A stretch of 64,000 nucleotides of DNA from Lachancea dasiensis (lineage: Eukaryota; Ascomycota; Saccharomycetes; Saccharomycetales; Saccharomycetaceae): the NCBI GenBank assembly GCA_900074725.1, contig LT598461.1, forward strand, positions 1,762,643-1,826,642, in the 5' to 3' direction. The position numbers were made by a program, and so were the translations under genes. The notes below the pieces were generated by a model, which saw nothing but the letters and a program-made list of their open reading frames with translations, was not told where the DNA came from and did no database searches. Shown in pieces: positions 9,377-18,118 of the stretch (its first letter is position 1; each line of letters opens with the position of its first letter).

Positions 9377-10555
9377 TCACAATTCTACAGTGTACATCAC
9401 AAAGGGCTCGTATTCTGTATCGACAAGTGACGCGTATTCATGTAAAGAGGTGTCCTGTTTCTTGATTTTTCCGGCCTTGTCTTTAGAGAAAGCGTTGCCA
9501 CCCAAGTAGCCAAATTCTTGAATTAGCTCAGTTTTACATGCGGACAGGCCTTTAGGCGGAACTGCAATCAGTGTAGTATTGAAATGAGGAGGTAGCCCGT
9601 ACCGCAAAACACTTTCCACAAAGACCCGCAATGCTTTGATATGGAACCAATTCATGAAGACATCGGAGTAGGCAGTCTTAGCCAAACGCACTAATTGGAC
9701 ACGCAATGATTGTTCTAGATGAGCAGCGGAGTCATGCTCTTTAGTTAACTGATTGATGAGATCCTCGGAGTACTCGAAATCACGAGGAATGAATTTTTTC
9801 TCTCTGCAGGCTCCTGTGAAAGCGCTAACAGACTTTTTGAAAAGGTGGACGTTGTACAGAGAATAGTCGTTGTCTTGCTTTAAAAGGGAAGCTGAACATG
9901 GAACCACATTTTTTGCAAGAGATTCGTAGCTTTTCTGGAAATCTTCTTTCAAAGTATTGGGGACTGCAACAAGCACCGTGGTGAGATGATCAGAGCCAAG
10001 TACAAAGTCCTCAGGCTTCACAATATCGTGTAACGACCTTACCGACAGATCTCCAGTCTTCTTACGTTCGGCAGCGGCAAGATTGGTTTTGGCGTTATTG
10101 TAATTAGTTGACGTTGCTCTGACATCAGCATCCAATTGAAAAGATTCGTCTGCAATATCACTAATGAGTTGTTTGATGGGTCTATCAAGTCTAAATTTCC
10201 GAGTTTGCCATTGAAAGTTTTCCAAGTACTCCATGACCGGGACATTTCCCACGGGTAGCGTCTTATAGGCATTACTTTGGGCCTCATTCAGATTTCCGAG
10301 AATTTCCAAAATTTTGGCAACTGAGGTCCCGATTTGCGAGTCTATTTTAGCAAGTTCCTCAGATTGTAGAACCAACGTGTCCAAAGATCCAATTTTGAAC
10401 TCTGGAATCTTGAAAGCAGAAACAAACGGTCTGCCCCCGCAAAAATCTTCTTGAAGCCAGCTCCCCACGTCCTTTCCTGGAGCAGACGCCGGTTGAGCAC
10501 TGACGGGCAAAGAGAGGAGCAAGAACTGCTTAGCAGTGTGCAATGCAGTGGCCAT
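9377..10555 (-). CDS. VMA5: V-type proton ATPase subunit C
   Basis: A 392-residue protein, exactly the length of S. cerevisiae Vma5. Subunit C links the V1 head to the stators of the vacuolar ATPase and is released when V1 and Vo disassemble on glucose loss. The protein aligns end to end with the family: an N-terminal foot domain, a long helical neck (residues ~110-165 and ~270-310), and a C-terminal segment with WFHIKALRVFVESVLRYGLP, the most conserved signature. TEF4 and RRP14 lie upstream in the same relative order as YKL080W, YKL081W and YKL082C. Confidence 0.97.
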   Translation of the reverse strand: MATALHTAKQFLLLSLPVSAQPASAPGKDVGSWLQEDFCGGRPFVSAFKIPEFKIGSLDTLVLQSEELAKIDSQIGTSVAKILEILGNLNEAQSNAYKTLPVGNVPVMEYLENFQWQTRKFRLDRPIKQLISDIADESFQLDADVRATSTNYNNAKTNLAAAERKKTGDLSVRSLHDIVKPEDFVLGSDHLTTVLVAVPNTLKEDFQKSYESLAKNVVPCSASLLKQDNDYSLYNVHLFKKSVSAFTGACREKKFIPRDFEYSEDLINQLTKEHDSAAHLEQSLRVQLVRLAKTAYSDVFMNWFHIKALRVFVESVLRYGLPPHFNTTLIAVPPKGLSACKTELIQEFGYLGGNAFSKDKAGKIKKQDTSLHEYASLVDTEYEPFVMYTVEL

Positions 10556-11018
10556 AATCCCAAACTTTAGATATGAACTTAGCGAGACTCACACAAAGGC
10601 ACAGATATTTGCAAACGAAGTGGCCACCGAAATGGAGAAATGAAAGCACAAAAAATGGCTTGCTAAATGCTCTCTAACGGACTGAGGCTGCTATACTAAG
10701 CTCGCACAATCGTTGGTTATCGTCAACTAAATGGGAACCCCTTTGAGTTAGATTGAAAATTTCTAGTTGGTACCTTACTACGAAATTGAGTTTATTTACT
10801 GACCAACTTCAAGAGAAGATCGATCTCTTTCCACCTAGCATTTCATCCCAATCCGCGTCCTGCTTTGAGGCTGAACATTTACACCGATCAAAGCGGTGTG
10901 GAAGTACGGTTTTTTTTGCTGTATTTACAGAGTTGGATACTACGTATGGGCATAAAATCATTAAGAGAATTGAGTATCTAAAGGTTAGATAGAGAACTAT
11001 AGTTTATCATTATTACCT
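10556..11018. promoter_or_regulatory. VMA5 upstream / TEF4 downstream spacer
   Basis: 463 bases holding the VMA5 promoter and the TEF4 3' end, both on the minus strand. No further gene or repeat is evident. Confidence 0.4.
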
Positions 11019-12591
11019 CTATTTCAACACCTTACCGTCGGCGATTTCTCTTGGTTGACCATCGGCGATAACTGGCTTGTCCCAGGCCCACATGTTGTTG
11101 ATGAATTCCTTGTCTTCTTCCTTGGTGGTGTCCAACTTGGTGAAGTCGTAGGATTCCCAGTCTGGAGCGACTTCAAAGGCTGGGACGGAGTCTTGGCCCC
11201 TGAGCATGACGGCACCAGTGATACCATTGTTACCGTTCTCACCGTAAACGACCATAGAACCGAACATATATTTGACGGAGCCACTCAATCTGTTGAAGAA
11301 ACCACCAATTTGGTTGTTGGACATGAAGGTCAAGGTCAACTCGTCGTTGTACTTGAAGTCAACCTTCCAGATGGAGTACTCTTCTGGGTTGTAGTGCTCC
11401 CAGAACCAAGGCAAGGCAACGGGTCTGGTGTCTTCGTTGGAGTACTTACGCTTCCAGTCGTCTAAGGGGAAGGTGGCCTTACCTAGAAGCTCTAGAGGGT
11501 GCTTAGGCTTCTTTTGCTCGGCTGGTTGTTCCTCGGCCTTTGGCTTTTCAGCAGCCTTTGGCTTTTCAGCGGCCTTAGGCTTCTCGGCCTTCTTTTCCTT
11601 CTTTGGTGGCTGGAAGACAACGGATTTCTCCAAGAACTTGGACTTGTCGAACAAGCCGCTTAGCACTGGGTGGGCTTCGACGGTGTAGTACCATCTGGCC
11701 AAAGCTGGGAACTTGGTTTCGAGTTCAGCACCGAAAAGGATGGTGCGGCCGAAACCGTAAAAGGAAGCTAGGAACAAGTCAGCTAGGGTTACAGACTCGG
11801 TGGCCACGTAGGTGTATTCCTGTAGTCTTTCGTTCAAAAGACCCAAAAACTTGTCCAAAGCAGCCTTCTTCTCTTCGCTGATCTTCTTGTTGTATGGGAC
11901 CTTGCCGAATTGCAAAAAGGCGTAATCCTGGAAAGCTGGAGCAATGTCGCAGTTGACGAGGGAGAGGTATCTCAAGACTTGAGCTCTTTCTTGAGCAGTG
12001 GCACCTGCCAAAGCTTGTGTGATTTCTTCATCACCTTTCAATTCAAGGACTGTACAGGAAAGTTAGTAAAACATGAAAATAACACTCGCAGGCAATTTAG
12101 CGGAGGAAGCGCCACCAAACTGTGGGACCTGGCCTGCTGTTCGGCATCTTGCTCATTTCTGTTTGATTTTTTGGACCGTTATGAACTCAGAGTTAAAAGA
12201 TTCTCGACACACGGACTTAGCTTTAATGTTGCCCATTCAGACAGGGATAACTGTTAAAATAAAAAAGGTTTCTCATCATGTCAAAACGGTCAAATCAAAC
12301 CAAACGCCACAGAGCCGGCAGTGAAAGCCGCTATCCCAACCAGACTATCTTCCCACGCTATATCACAGAAAAAAAATTCATACGGTAATATAGAATAGCG
12401 ATGACTTCAGTCAACTTGAACCCTTCTGAGTTCTTGAAAGCTGGAATCAAACCCAATGGGAACTCCTTCTTGAAGGATTCCATGTCCTTGGCGACATCAG
12501 TAACTTCGACATCCAATTGCAAGTATTTGGCCAAGGCTGGAGGCAAGTTGCCTCTGCCCAAAGCAGTAACGAAAAGAGTACCCTGAGACAT
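11019..12591 (-). CDS. TEF4: Translation elongation factor eEF1B gamma subunit (two exons)
   Basis: The gene has two exons: 12591-12384 and 12049-11019. Joined, they give 412 residues, the same as S. cerevisiae Tef4. eEF1B-gamma anchors the nucleotide-exchange complex that recharges eEF1A with GTP. The protein has a glutathione-S-transferase-like domain (residues 1-~210), a Lys/Ala/Glu/Pro linker with repeats of AEKPKA (~220-255), and the conserved C-terminal domain beginning KKPKHPLELLGK and running through DTRPVALPWFWEHYNPEEYS. The exon junction falls inside a Leu codon (phase 1) after AILYY, at a conserved GST-fold position. The start is the ATG at 12589-12591 (MSQGTLF), identical to S. 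cerevisiae at the first six residues. The paralogue is CAM1 in S. cerevisiae. Confidence 0.97.
12050..12383 (-). other. TEF4: TEF4 intron (334 nt)
   Basis: The 5' splice site is GTATGA at 12383-12378. This is one base off the usual yeast GTATGT. A perfect branch site TACTAAC lies at 12068-12062, and the intron ends in a CAG at 12052-12050, 12 bases past the branch site. Removing it restores the frame and the family alignment. S. cerevisiae TEF4 has an intron that hosts the snoRNA snR38, and a matching snoRNA is visible here. Confidence 0.95.
12181..12284 (-). ncRNA. SNR38: C/D-box snoRNA snR38 within the TEF4 intron
   Basis: On the minus strand the intron has box C (ATGATGA, 12279-12273), box D' (CTGA, 12240-12237) and box D (CTGA, 12190-12187). 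Directly upstream of box D' lies a 14-base antisense element (12254-12241) complementary to the ACAGGGATAACTG segment of large-subunit rRNA, in the peptidyl transferase region. The fifth base from box D' pairs with the middle G of GGG, the nucleotide that snR38 methylates in yeast 25S rRNA (G2815 by known numbering). A 7-bp perfect external stem, GACCGTT with AACGGTC (12291-12285 and 12180-12174), brings the ends together. Box C' is degenerate. Expression should depend on TEF4 splicing and debranching. Confidence 0.92.
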
Positions 12592-12826
12592 CTTGAGTTT
12601 CAAGTGATGAGGGACACAAATGGGATCAAAATATATCAGAAATCTATCACCTTCAAGTGCACGTCTAAACTCGCCTCATCGGTGAAAACTTTTTCAGTAC
12701 TAAGTTCCGATACTTATACTGGATTGTCAACGATGGACGCGGTGAAAAATTTTGAAGATACACGTAGATACATCACCACGACTCGAAAACTCGTGAACTC
12801 GAGTCCCGCGAGCTGAAGATGGCACA

Positions 12827-12834
12827 TTACCCGG
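12827..12834. promoter_or_regulatory. Reb1-type site TTACCCGG
   Basis: An exact match to the Reb1 general regulatory factor consensus, 236 bases upstream of the TEF4 start. Reb1 sites clear nucleosomes at many highly expressed yeast genes. No clear Rap1 site was seen in this promoter. Confidence 0.6.
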
Positions 12835-13478
12835 TGAGGGCTCGAAACCCGAATATTGGTTAGGGTAGACGGTGTTGGGAACTGAAAGCAGTGGGCGGAC
12901 GAGATCGAAGCAAGTGGTGAGATGTGGTGACGAAGACTCGGAGAAATTGTAGGCTGTCTAGCGTCACGCTGGTGTCATGCTGCTCGTGGCGGGCTTTTTA
13001 AAGTTTTGCTTGTATTCGACAAAGTCCTGTACGCATTAGAATAGGGCCCGGTGTGCGGGACGACACCAATGGAATTCGAGGCAGTGATTATTCAGGTGGC
13101 CGCAGTTGCGATGCCTCGATCAGGCGGTGGGCCCGACTCTCGTCGGAGGAAATTGGGAAAAACACTACGACTGGCGTCGCAATTGACATACCAAGCACTG
13201 TGTACCACCACTTGTTGTAGCTGGGGTATTCGGATAGTCATACCCGCACGATGGAAAGAATCTTGAGTTTCATATCTTGGTAGACAGCGCACTTGTCGGT
13301 AGCCATTTAGACCATGTATATGTGCGTGTCTGGCACTGCCGCTTGAGCTCCACCGTGCGGGCGAGAATGGTGTCGCATTGAACGCAGAATAAACGGCCAT
13401 ACACAAAGCACGCTAGGCTTTCGATCTCGAGCCCCCAGACACAACGCTTAAAACGGAACTCACGGGCTCACGAGCTCA

Positions 13479-13502
13479 CAAGCTCGCGAGCTCGCGAGCT
13501 TG
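13479..13502. repeat. Perfect 24-bp palindrome of CTCGCGAG units
   Basis: The segment reads the same on both strands from 13479 to 13502. It is built from two overlapping copies of AGCTCGCGAGCT flanked by CA and TG. It lies 197 bases upstream of the RRP14 ATG. The neighbourhood (13465-13490) also has CACGAGCTCACAAGCT variants. Confidence 0.9.
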
Positions 13503-13568
13503 ATTCTGTCACCTCACTTTTTCTCCATGTGACGTTGCCGGCTCTTAGAGAACTGTCTTCGTTATATG

Positions 13569-13594
13569 TGAAAAATTTTAGGCGATGAGATGAG
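13569..13594 (+). promoter_or_regulatory. RRPE and PAC elements of RRP14
   Basis: TGAAAAATTTT (13569-13579) is a perfect RRPE, and GCGATGAGATGAG (13582-13594) is a perfect PAC element two bases further on. Together they mark ribosome-biogenesis genes; Stb3 binds RRPE, and Dot6 and Tod6 bind PAC. They sit about 105-130 bases upstream of the RRP14 ATG. Confidence 0.9.
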
Positions 13595-13699
13595 CATCTC
13601 TTAAGAGGCATCGAAAGAAACCGGTCAAGTAACTCGATAGGTGGTTGTTCTTTCTGTTCTCACACTAACAAGCAGTGCTGGCCTTCCACTTCAGCAAAC

Positions 13700-15073
13700 A
13701 TGAGTAACTCACTGGAAGAAAGACTACGCATAAATTCCAGTGCATTCGATGGACTATTGTCACTAATACCGGCCAAATACTATTACGATGACAAAACTCA
13801 AGAGCAGTGGAAGCAGAAGAAGAAGAGCAAAATACAGTCTAAGCAGGATAAACGCAGCAAGCTGGACCCGGAATTGCAAAACGAAGACTCAGCTTCTGCC
13901 CTCGAAGTGATGGCCGAAAGAGAGAAGAACGGCAAGCCCACAGTGCTTCCAGGCACGAGGATGGCCCAAAAGACCGAGGAAGACGAGGAAGATGTGGAAG
14001 ATGAGGAAGACGAGGACGACGAGGAAGAGCCAGAAGCGGAGAAGGAAGAAGAACAAAACGATGTAAATCAACACAGAAAGGAGGAGTCCATGGAAAATCC
14101 TTTGACCAGCACGGCACCAAGGGCCAATGGCAAGCGTCCCGAGGAGCCAGGTTCTGACGACGAAAACTCGATAGACGTGATATTTGACGATGAGGGAAAT
14201 AAAGTTGAGCAAGACTCCACGTCTGTGCAGAAGCCAGAAGTGACCCCACAAAAGAATACCAGTTCTGACAGACAACAAAATCTCGAAAAGCTTCGCACCA
14301 AACTGCAGGAAAAGATCCAGTTGTTAAAGGAAAAACGGAAGGCGCCAGGAACTCAGGTGTCTGGTGCGCCAAGCTCCCGGGACGCCATTCTAGCGCAACG
14401 TAAACACAAACAAGAACTGAAGCGGAAGCGCTCGGAAGTGGAATCTGCAAAGCAAGAAGAATCTAGTGACAACGAGTCGAACTCAGACTCGGAGCCCGAA
14501 GATGAGGCCGATTTCCTACCAAAGAAAAAAAGGTCGACAGGTCAAAAGGACGAAGACCTCGCTAAGGACCTCATGTTCCAAAACATTCAGTTTGATGATG
14601 GTGACCGAGTCACGTCAGATCTCCAGCGTCTGCGGAAACTACACAATAATAAGGGGCCCGCCAAAAACGATATCAAGGCACACTTGCATGCTTCTGAGTT
14701 GAAGCGCGCCAAGCTGGAGGCCAAGGATGAACTGGAACAAATACAGCACAAGGAAAAGGAGAAATGGCAACGTGCCATGTTGCAAGCAGAAGGAGAAAGG
14801 CTCAGGGACGACGAAAAACTACTGCGCAAAGCATTGAAGCGGAAAGAGGCCAAGAAGCGGAAGTCTGCTGTCGAATGGCGTGATCGGAAAGAGGCTGTGA
14901 CGACGGCCATAGCTGACAAACAAAAGAGGCGTGAAGAAAACCTGCAGATCCGCAAAGACAACAAGGGCAAAAAGAGATCTCACCAGGAGAAGATGAAGCG
15001 TGGTATAAAGGGGATAAGGCCCCAGAAACGAGCTGGTTTTGAGGGCCGTCTCAAGAGTCAGAAAAGGCGATGA
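13700..15073 (+). CDS. RRP14: Ribosomal RNA processing protein Rrp14 (SURF6 family)
   Basis: A 457-residue nucleolar protein needed for pre-40S and pre-60S rRNA processing. The N-terminus (LEERLRINSSAFDGLLSLIPAKYYYDD) matches the family's RRP14 N-domain. A highly acidic Glu/Asp tract spans residues ~90-115. From ~190 on, a Lys/Arg/Glu-rich coiled-coil SURF6 domain ends in the conserved basic tail RAGFEGR near residue 447. S. cerevisiae Rrp14 is 434 residues. Codons in the acidic tract form a GAR-rich repetitive run at 13976-14060. It is divergent from TEF4, as YKL082C is from YKL081W. Confidence 0.95.
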   Translation: MSNSLEERLRINSSAFDGLLSLIPAKYYYDDKTQEQWKQKKKSKIQSKQDKRSKLDPELQNEDSASALEVMAEREKNGKPTVLPGTRMAQKTEEDEEDVEDEEDEDDEEEPEAEKEEEQNDVNQHRKEESMENPLTSTAPRANGKRPEEPGSDDENSIDVIFDDEGNKVEQDSTSVQKPEVTPQKNTSSDRQQNLEKLRTKLQEKIQLLKEKRKAPGTQVSGAPSSRDAILAQRKHKQELKRKRSEVESAKQEESSDNESNSDSEPEDEADFLPKKKRSTGQKDEDLAKDLMFQNIQFDDGDRVTSDLQRLRKLHNNKGPAKNDIKAHLHASELKRAKLEAKDELEQIQHKEKEKWQRAMLQAEGERLRDDEKLLRKALKRKEAKKRKSAVEWRDRKEAVTTAIADKQKRREENLQIRKDNKGKKRSHQEKMKRGIKGIRPQKRAGFEGRLKSQKRR

Positions 15074-15436
15074 AAAGAATTTTGCATTTAGATAAAATAT
15101 GCTCAAAACTATTACTACATACTTTACATATTACTATGGCGGCGGCGTAAATCGATTATTTACAAAATACATGAAAACCGAGAAGGTCATAGGATTTGAG
15201 CTTCTATAAGGTCAATGGACGGTAATTCGAACTCATTTTCCATCTGCTGTTGTCCATTGGTGACCATTTTCAATTTCGTGTGTTGGGTCAAGTTGAACTC
15301 ATCGCTTAGGTAATCTAATAACCAATCGTCGAATTTTGAAGCGAGCTAAAAGCGAGCTTCCAGAGAGCGAAGCAAACTTTTATTCGATATAGCGCCGCCC
15401 TTTAACGAACAGTGAAGTCAAGTCGATGTGCCCTAC
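15074..15436. other. RRP14/SOV1 spacer
   Basis: 363 bases holding the RRP14 3' end and the SOV1 promoter. The 52-codon minus-strand frame described separately fills its centre. An AGCGAGCT motif is repeated at 15340-15360. Confidence 0.4.
15187..15345 (-). other. 52-codon open frame without ATG start: possible exon or gene relic
   Basis: Reading the minus strand, the frame runs from just after a TAG at 15348-15346 to a TGA at 15189-15187. The encoded peptide looks protein-like (FDDWLLDYLSDEFNL early, FELPSIDLIEAQIL at the end) and is not low complexity. No in-frame ATG precedes it. The sequence directly before it is TTTTAG, which could be a 3' splice site, but no TACTAAC branch site lies nearby. 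It could be a terminal exon, a relic of a lost gene or chance. Confidence 0.25.
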
Positions 15437-18058
15437 ATGAAGATTCCAAGAGGTAGTGATGCTCGATTGAAGATTCTTCTCCAGGTTAGATTTTACCGGA
15501 AGAAGTTCAGACCTGCTGGTAGCCATATTTCTCTGCTAAAGCACCGACAAAATGATACTTTTCAGGAACGCGAGTACCGACTTCAAGGTGAGTCTGTAGA
15601 AAGTGTAGAAAGAGATTTGAGAAGGCTAGGCTTCAAGAGTTTGTCCGAGACGGGCCCTGCTGATGACTTATTCGTGCACTATCTGGACACAAGTTCCTCT
15701 CCTTTCAAGAAATCCACGGCCCAACTTAAATCATTGAAGTTGGCCCTTATGAATGCAGAAAGTCAAGGAAATGACAAGATGAAGGCATTGTTTGATTTTG
15801 TTTTGAAGGAATCGGAACGAGAGGTCAAGAGGATCGAAAACATGGGTCCTGAACAGATCTATAGAATGCAATCTCAAACACAGGATATTGAAAGTGGCAC
15901 CAAAAATCGTCCAAAAAGCATAACGTCAGAGAAGGATTTGGAGCAAGCCATTTTCAGCGATTTGCAAGATGCCTCCGACGCCGATAACTCAATGTCATTA
16001 TTACCCAACATCGAAAATATGTTCAGAATTCTTTCTGATCTTAACATGAGAAGACTCGCGTCGAGCGATATAATATCAGTGGAACAGATGGTGATGGCTT
16101 TTGAAATCGCGAAGCTGATACCAATAAGCGAGTTCCGCCAGCGAGGCGTCCTGCTCTCCGGCCACCTGCTTTATTCATTAGGAAAGGTTCGAATGGATCC
16201 CGTGAATGAATCCTTTTATATTGAATCCCTAGTATTCTACGGGTTTTACAAAAAGGCTCTTGAGCTTTTCAACACAAATAGAGAGAAGGTTAATCAGCGT
16301 TGGTGGTATGAGATGGGTATGATGGTTTGTCTGAGAGCAAACCAATTGGCACAATTTGACAAGCTTCTCGACTGCACCTTTGAAAAGTTTGGTTCTGATT
16401 ACTGCTCACCCAAAGTTTTGCGAACTGCCATCCGCAAAAAGCTCTATATAAGAGATTTCAAAGGTTCTAAAATGTTAACCAAGTTATTCTTGCGAACGGT
16501 GTCCACTGTTGGCTGGACCCACTCAAAGTCAAATACGGGAAGGGCAGCATCTCGCACTGTATTATTTACAGACGAAAAACAAGCTGACGATTTTTTGAAT
16601 GGAAGGGAACAACCGACAGAGGCAGATTTTATTGCAATAATACAATATCATTTGTTTAGAAATCAGAAAGAGGAAGCGCTTGATTTGCTGGCCAAGTTAA
16701 TCTTGTCTTCAGATGTTAACCACGAGCTTCTTACAATGGTCGTAATCAAATTAAAATTGTTTTTGCTCAAGAATTTTGGTGCTCTCAAGACTGAGCTGCA
16801 GCCATACCTCGGTCACGATAACAGCAAAGGGATTGAAAAGATGAGGATTGCCTTTGAAGGTGCCACAGTGCAAATGAATGTTCGAAAAATTAGAAAGACG
16901 TATGACAATATCCTTTTTGACAATATTACCGCTATTGCTTCACAGCCTAGGCTGGCTGAACAGATTCAACGATTTGCCTTAGATCCCAATCAATCACCAG
17001 ACCCTTCCCGTCACGATTTGTCTGTTAGAGAATCATCAATACAAATGCAAAACATATTAAAATCGCTTTTGAAGAATGATATGGAGGCCCAGGCACTTGA
17101 AGTTTTGACAAACCTTGAAAATCTGCGGTTAGGAAGCCATACCTCCGAAGTAAATGCGCATCATTACACTGTGTTCATTGATCACTACAGCCATAAAGCT
17201 CAACGCTCGCAGAATGATAAGGACATTGAAAAGTATAGAAAGCAAATCGCAGCCATCGTAGAACGAATGGCCTCCCGAAATTTGCAGTACAACTCAACCC
17301 TTCTTTCATCACTTTTGAAGCATTACAGGTCCGTTGGTGACTTTGACAACTGTTTCAACATTGTTAACTCAATTTTTGATCACAAACTTGCTAAGGCAGA
17401 AACAAGCGGCCAAAATACCTCTTTGGAGTCATTCTTCGAGAGACGCCAGGTGACAAAACCTTTGTACCTGCAACTTTGGAAATCACTAGATTTATACAAC
17501 TCTTTTTTTGACAATGGATTAGGTATTACTGAAAGACGTTCTAATCATGGTGCTTGGAAGCGTAACCTAAAAAGGCAAAGATCCAAAATAAACATACACC
17601 CTGCTTTCGATTACAGGAACTTGTTTAAGACAATGGTTCGGGATGATAACGTATTACCTGATGCTAACTTTTATGAAGCAATAATAAAAGGGTTTGTTCG
17701 TGTTCGTGACTGGCCATATGTCCTCGCTACTTTAAAGTACATGAGAGAAATTAGCGGTTTGGAGGTCGATAAGAAGCTAGAAAGGTTCATTAATGGTGGC
17801 CTTCGTCTCGAATATATAGCCATCGAACGTGAAAGATTGCGAGAGATCGTTTCAGCAACCCACGACTTCAACACACCGTTGATAAATAGCGCTCGTCGGT
17901 CCGTGGAGAATAGAATCAAGAGCGGCCAAATTTTGGGAGATGATTCCCAGAACGAAGATTTAGGTTGCGTGAAGAACATCTTGGACTTTGTCAATGCTCA
18001 CCGCCCTGAAACCCTCGTGCAAGTACAGGAGGCTCTTGAAGAGCTTGAAATTCGGTAA
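15437..18058 (+). CDS. SOV1: Mitochondrial protein Sov1 (VAR1 expression, PPR-like)
   Basis: An 873-residue protein. Sov1 is a mitochondrial helical-repeat protein needed for synthesis of the mitochondrially encoded ribosomal protein Var1; S. cerevisiae Sov1 has 898 residues. The N-terminus is basic and free of acidic residues apart from one Asp (MKIPRGSDARLKILLQVRFY), suitable as a mitochondrial targeting signal. The body is a series of helix pairs with PPR-like features (residues ~200-450 and ~610-800). The assignment relies strongly on synteny: UBX4 and AVO2 follow in the same relative orientation as YMR066W, YMR067C and YMR068W. The frame opens at a GTG at 15428; the first in-frame ATG at 15437 is chosen. 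Confidence 0.85.
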   Translation: MKIPRGSDARLKILLQVRFYRKKFRPAGSHISLLKHRQNDTFQEREYRLQGESVESVERDLRRLGFKSLSETGPADDLFVHYLDTSSSPFKKSTAQLKSLKLALMNAESQGNDKMKALFDFVLKESEREVKRIENMGPEQIYRMQSQTQDIESGTKNRPKSITSEKDLEQAIFSDLQDASDADNSMSLLPNIENMFRILSDLNMRRLASSDIISVEQMVMAFEIAKLIPISEFRQRGVLLSGHLLYSLGKVRMDPVNESFYIESLVFYGFYKKALELFNTNREKVNQRWWYEMGMMVCLRANQLAQFDKLLDCTFEKFGSDYCSPKVLRTAIRKKLYIRDFKGSKMLTKLFLRTVSTVGWTHSKSNTGRAASRTVLFTDEKQADDFLNGREQPTEADFIAIIQYHLFRNQKEEALDLLAKLILSSDVNHELLTMVVIKLKLFLLKNFGALKTELQPYLGHDNSKGIEKMRIAFEGATVQMNVRKIRKTYDNILFDNITAIASQPRLAEQIQRFALDPNQSPDPSRHDLSVRESSIQMQNILKSLLKNDMEAQALEVLTNLENLRLGSHTSEVNAHHYTVFIDHYSHKAQRSQNDKDIEKYRKQIAAIVERMASRNLQYNSTLLSSLLKHYRSVGDFDNCFNIVNSIFDHKLAKAETSGQNTSLESFFERRQVTKPLYLQLWKSLDLYNSFFDNGLGITERRSNHGAWKRNLKRQRSKINIHPAFDYRNLFKTMVRDDNVLPDANFYEAIIKGFVRVRDWPYVLATLKYMREISGLEVDKKLERFINGGLRLEYIAIERERLREIVSATHDFNTPLINSARRSVENRIKSGQILGDDSQNEDLGCVKNILDFVNAHRPETLVQVQEALEELEIR

Positions 18059-18118
18059 ATAAGACTCATTTTTCGTGGGATAGAGTAGTAGTTCTTGTAA
18101 ATAAAGTAAAGCATTCTG

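Larger units (their letters stand above)
12592..13699. other. Long divergent promoter region TEF4/RRP14
   Basis: 1108 bases between divergent genes. It has a Reb1-type site, an RRPE/PAC pair, a 24-bp palindrome and several other CTCGAG/CTCGCGAG elements, all listed separately where precise. The short open frames in this stretch show no protein resemblance. No tRNA or known structural RNA was found. Confidence 0.5.

Noticed and set aside
13839-14450. Long antisense frame across RRP14
   Set aside because: It mirrors the repetitive Lys/Glu/Asp coding of RRP14 and is a compositional shadow.
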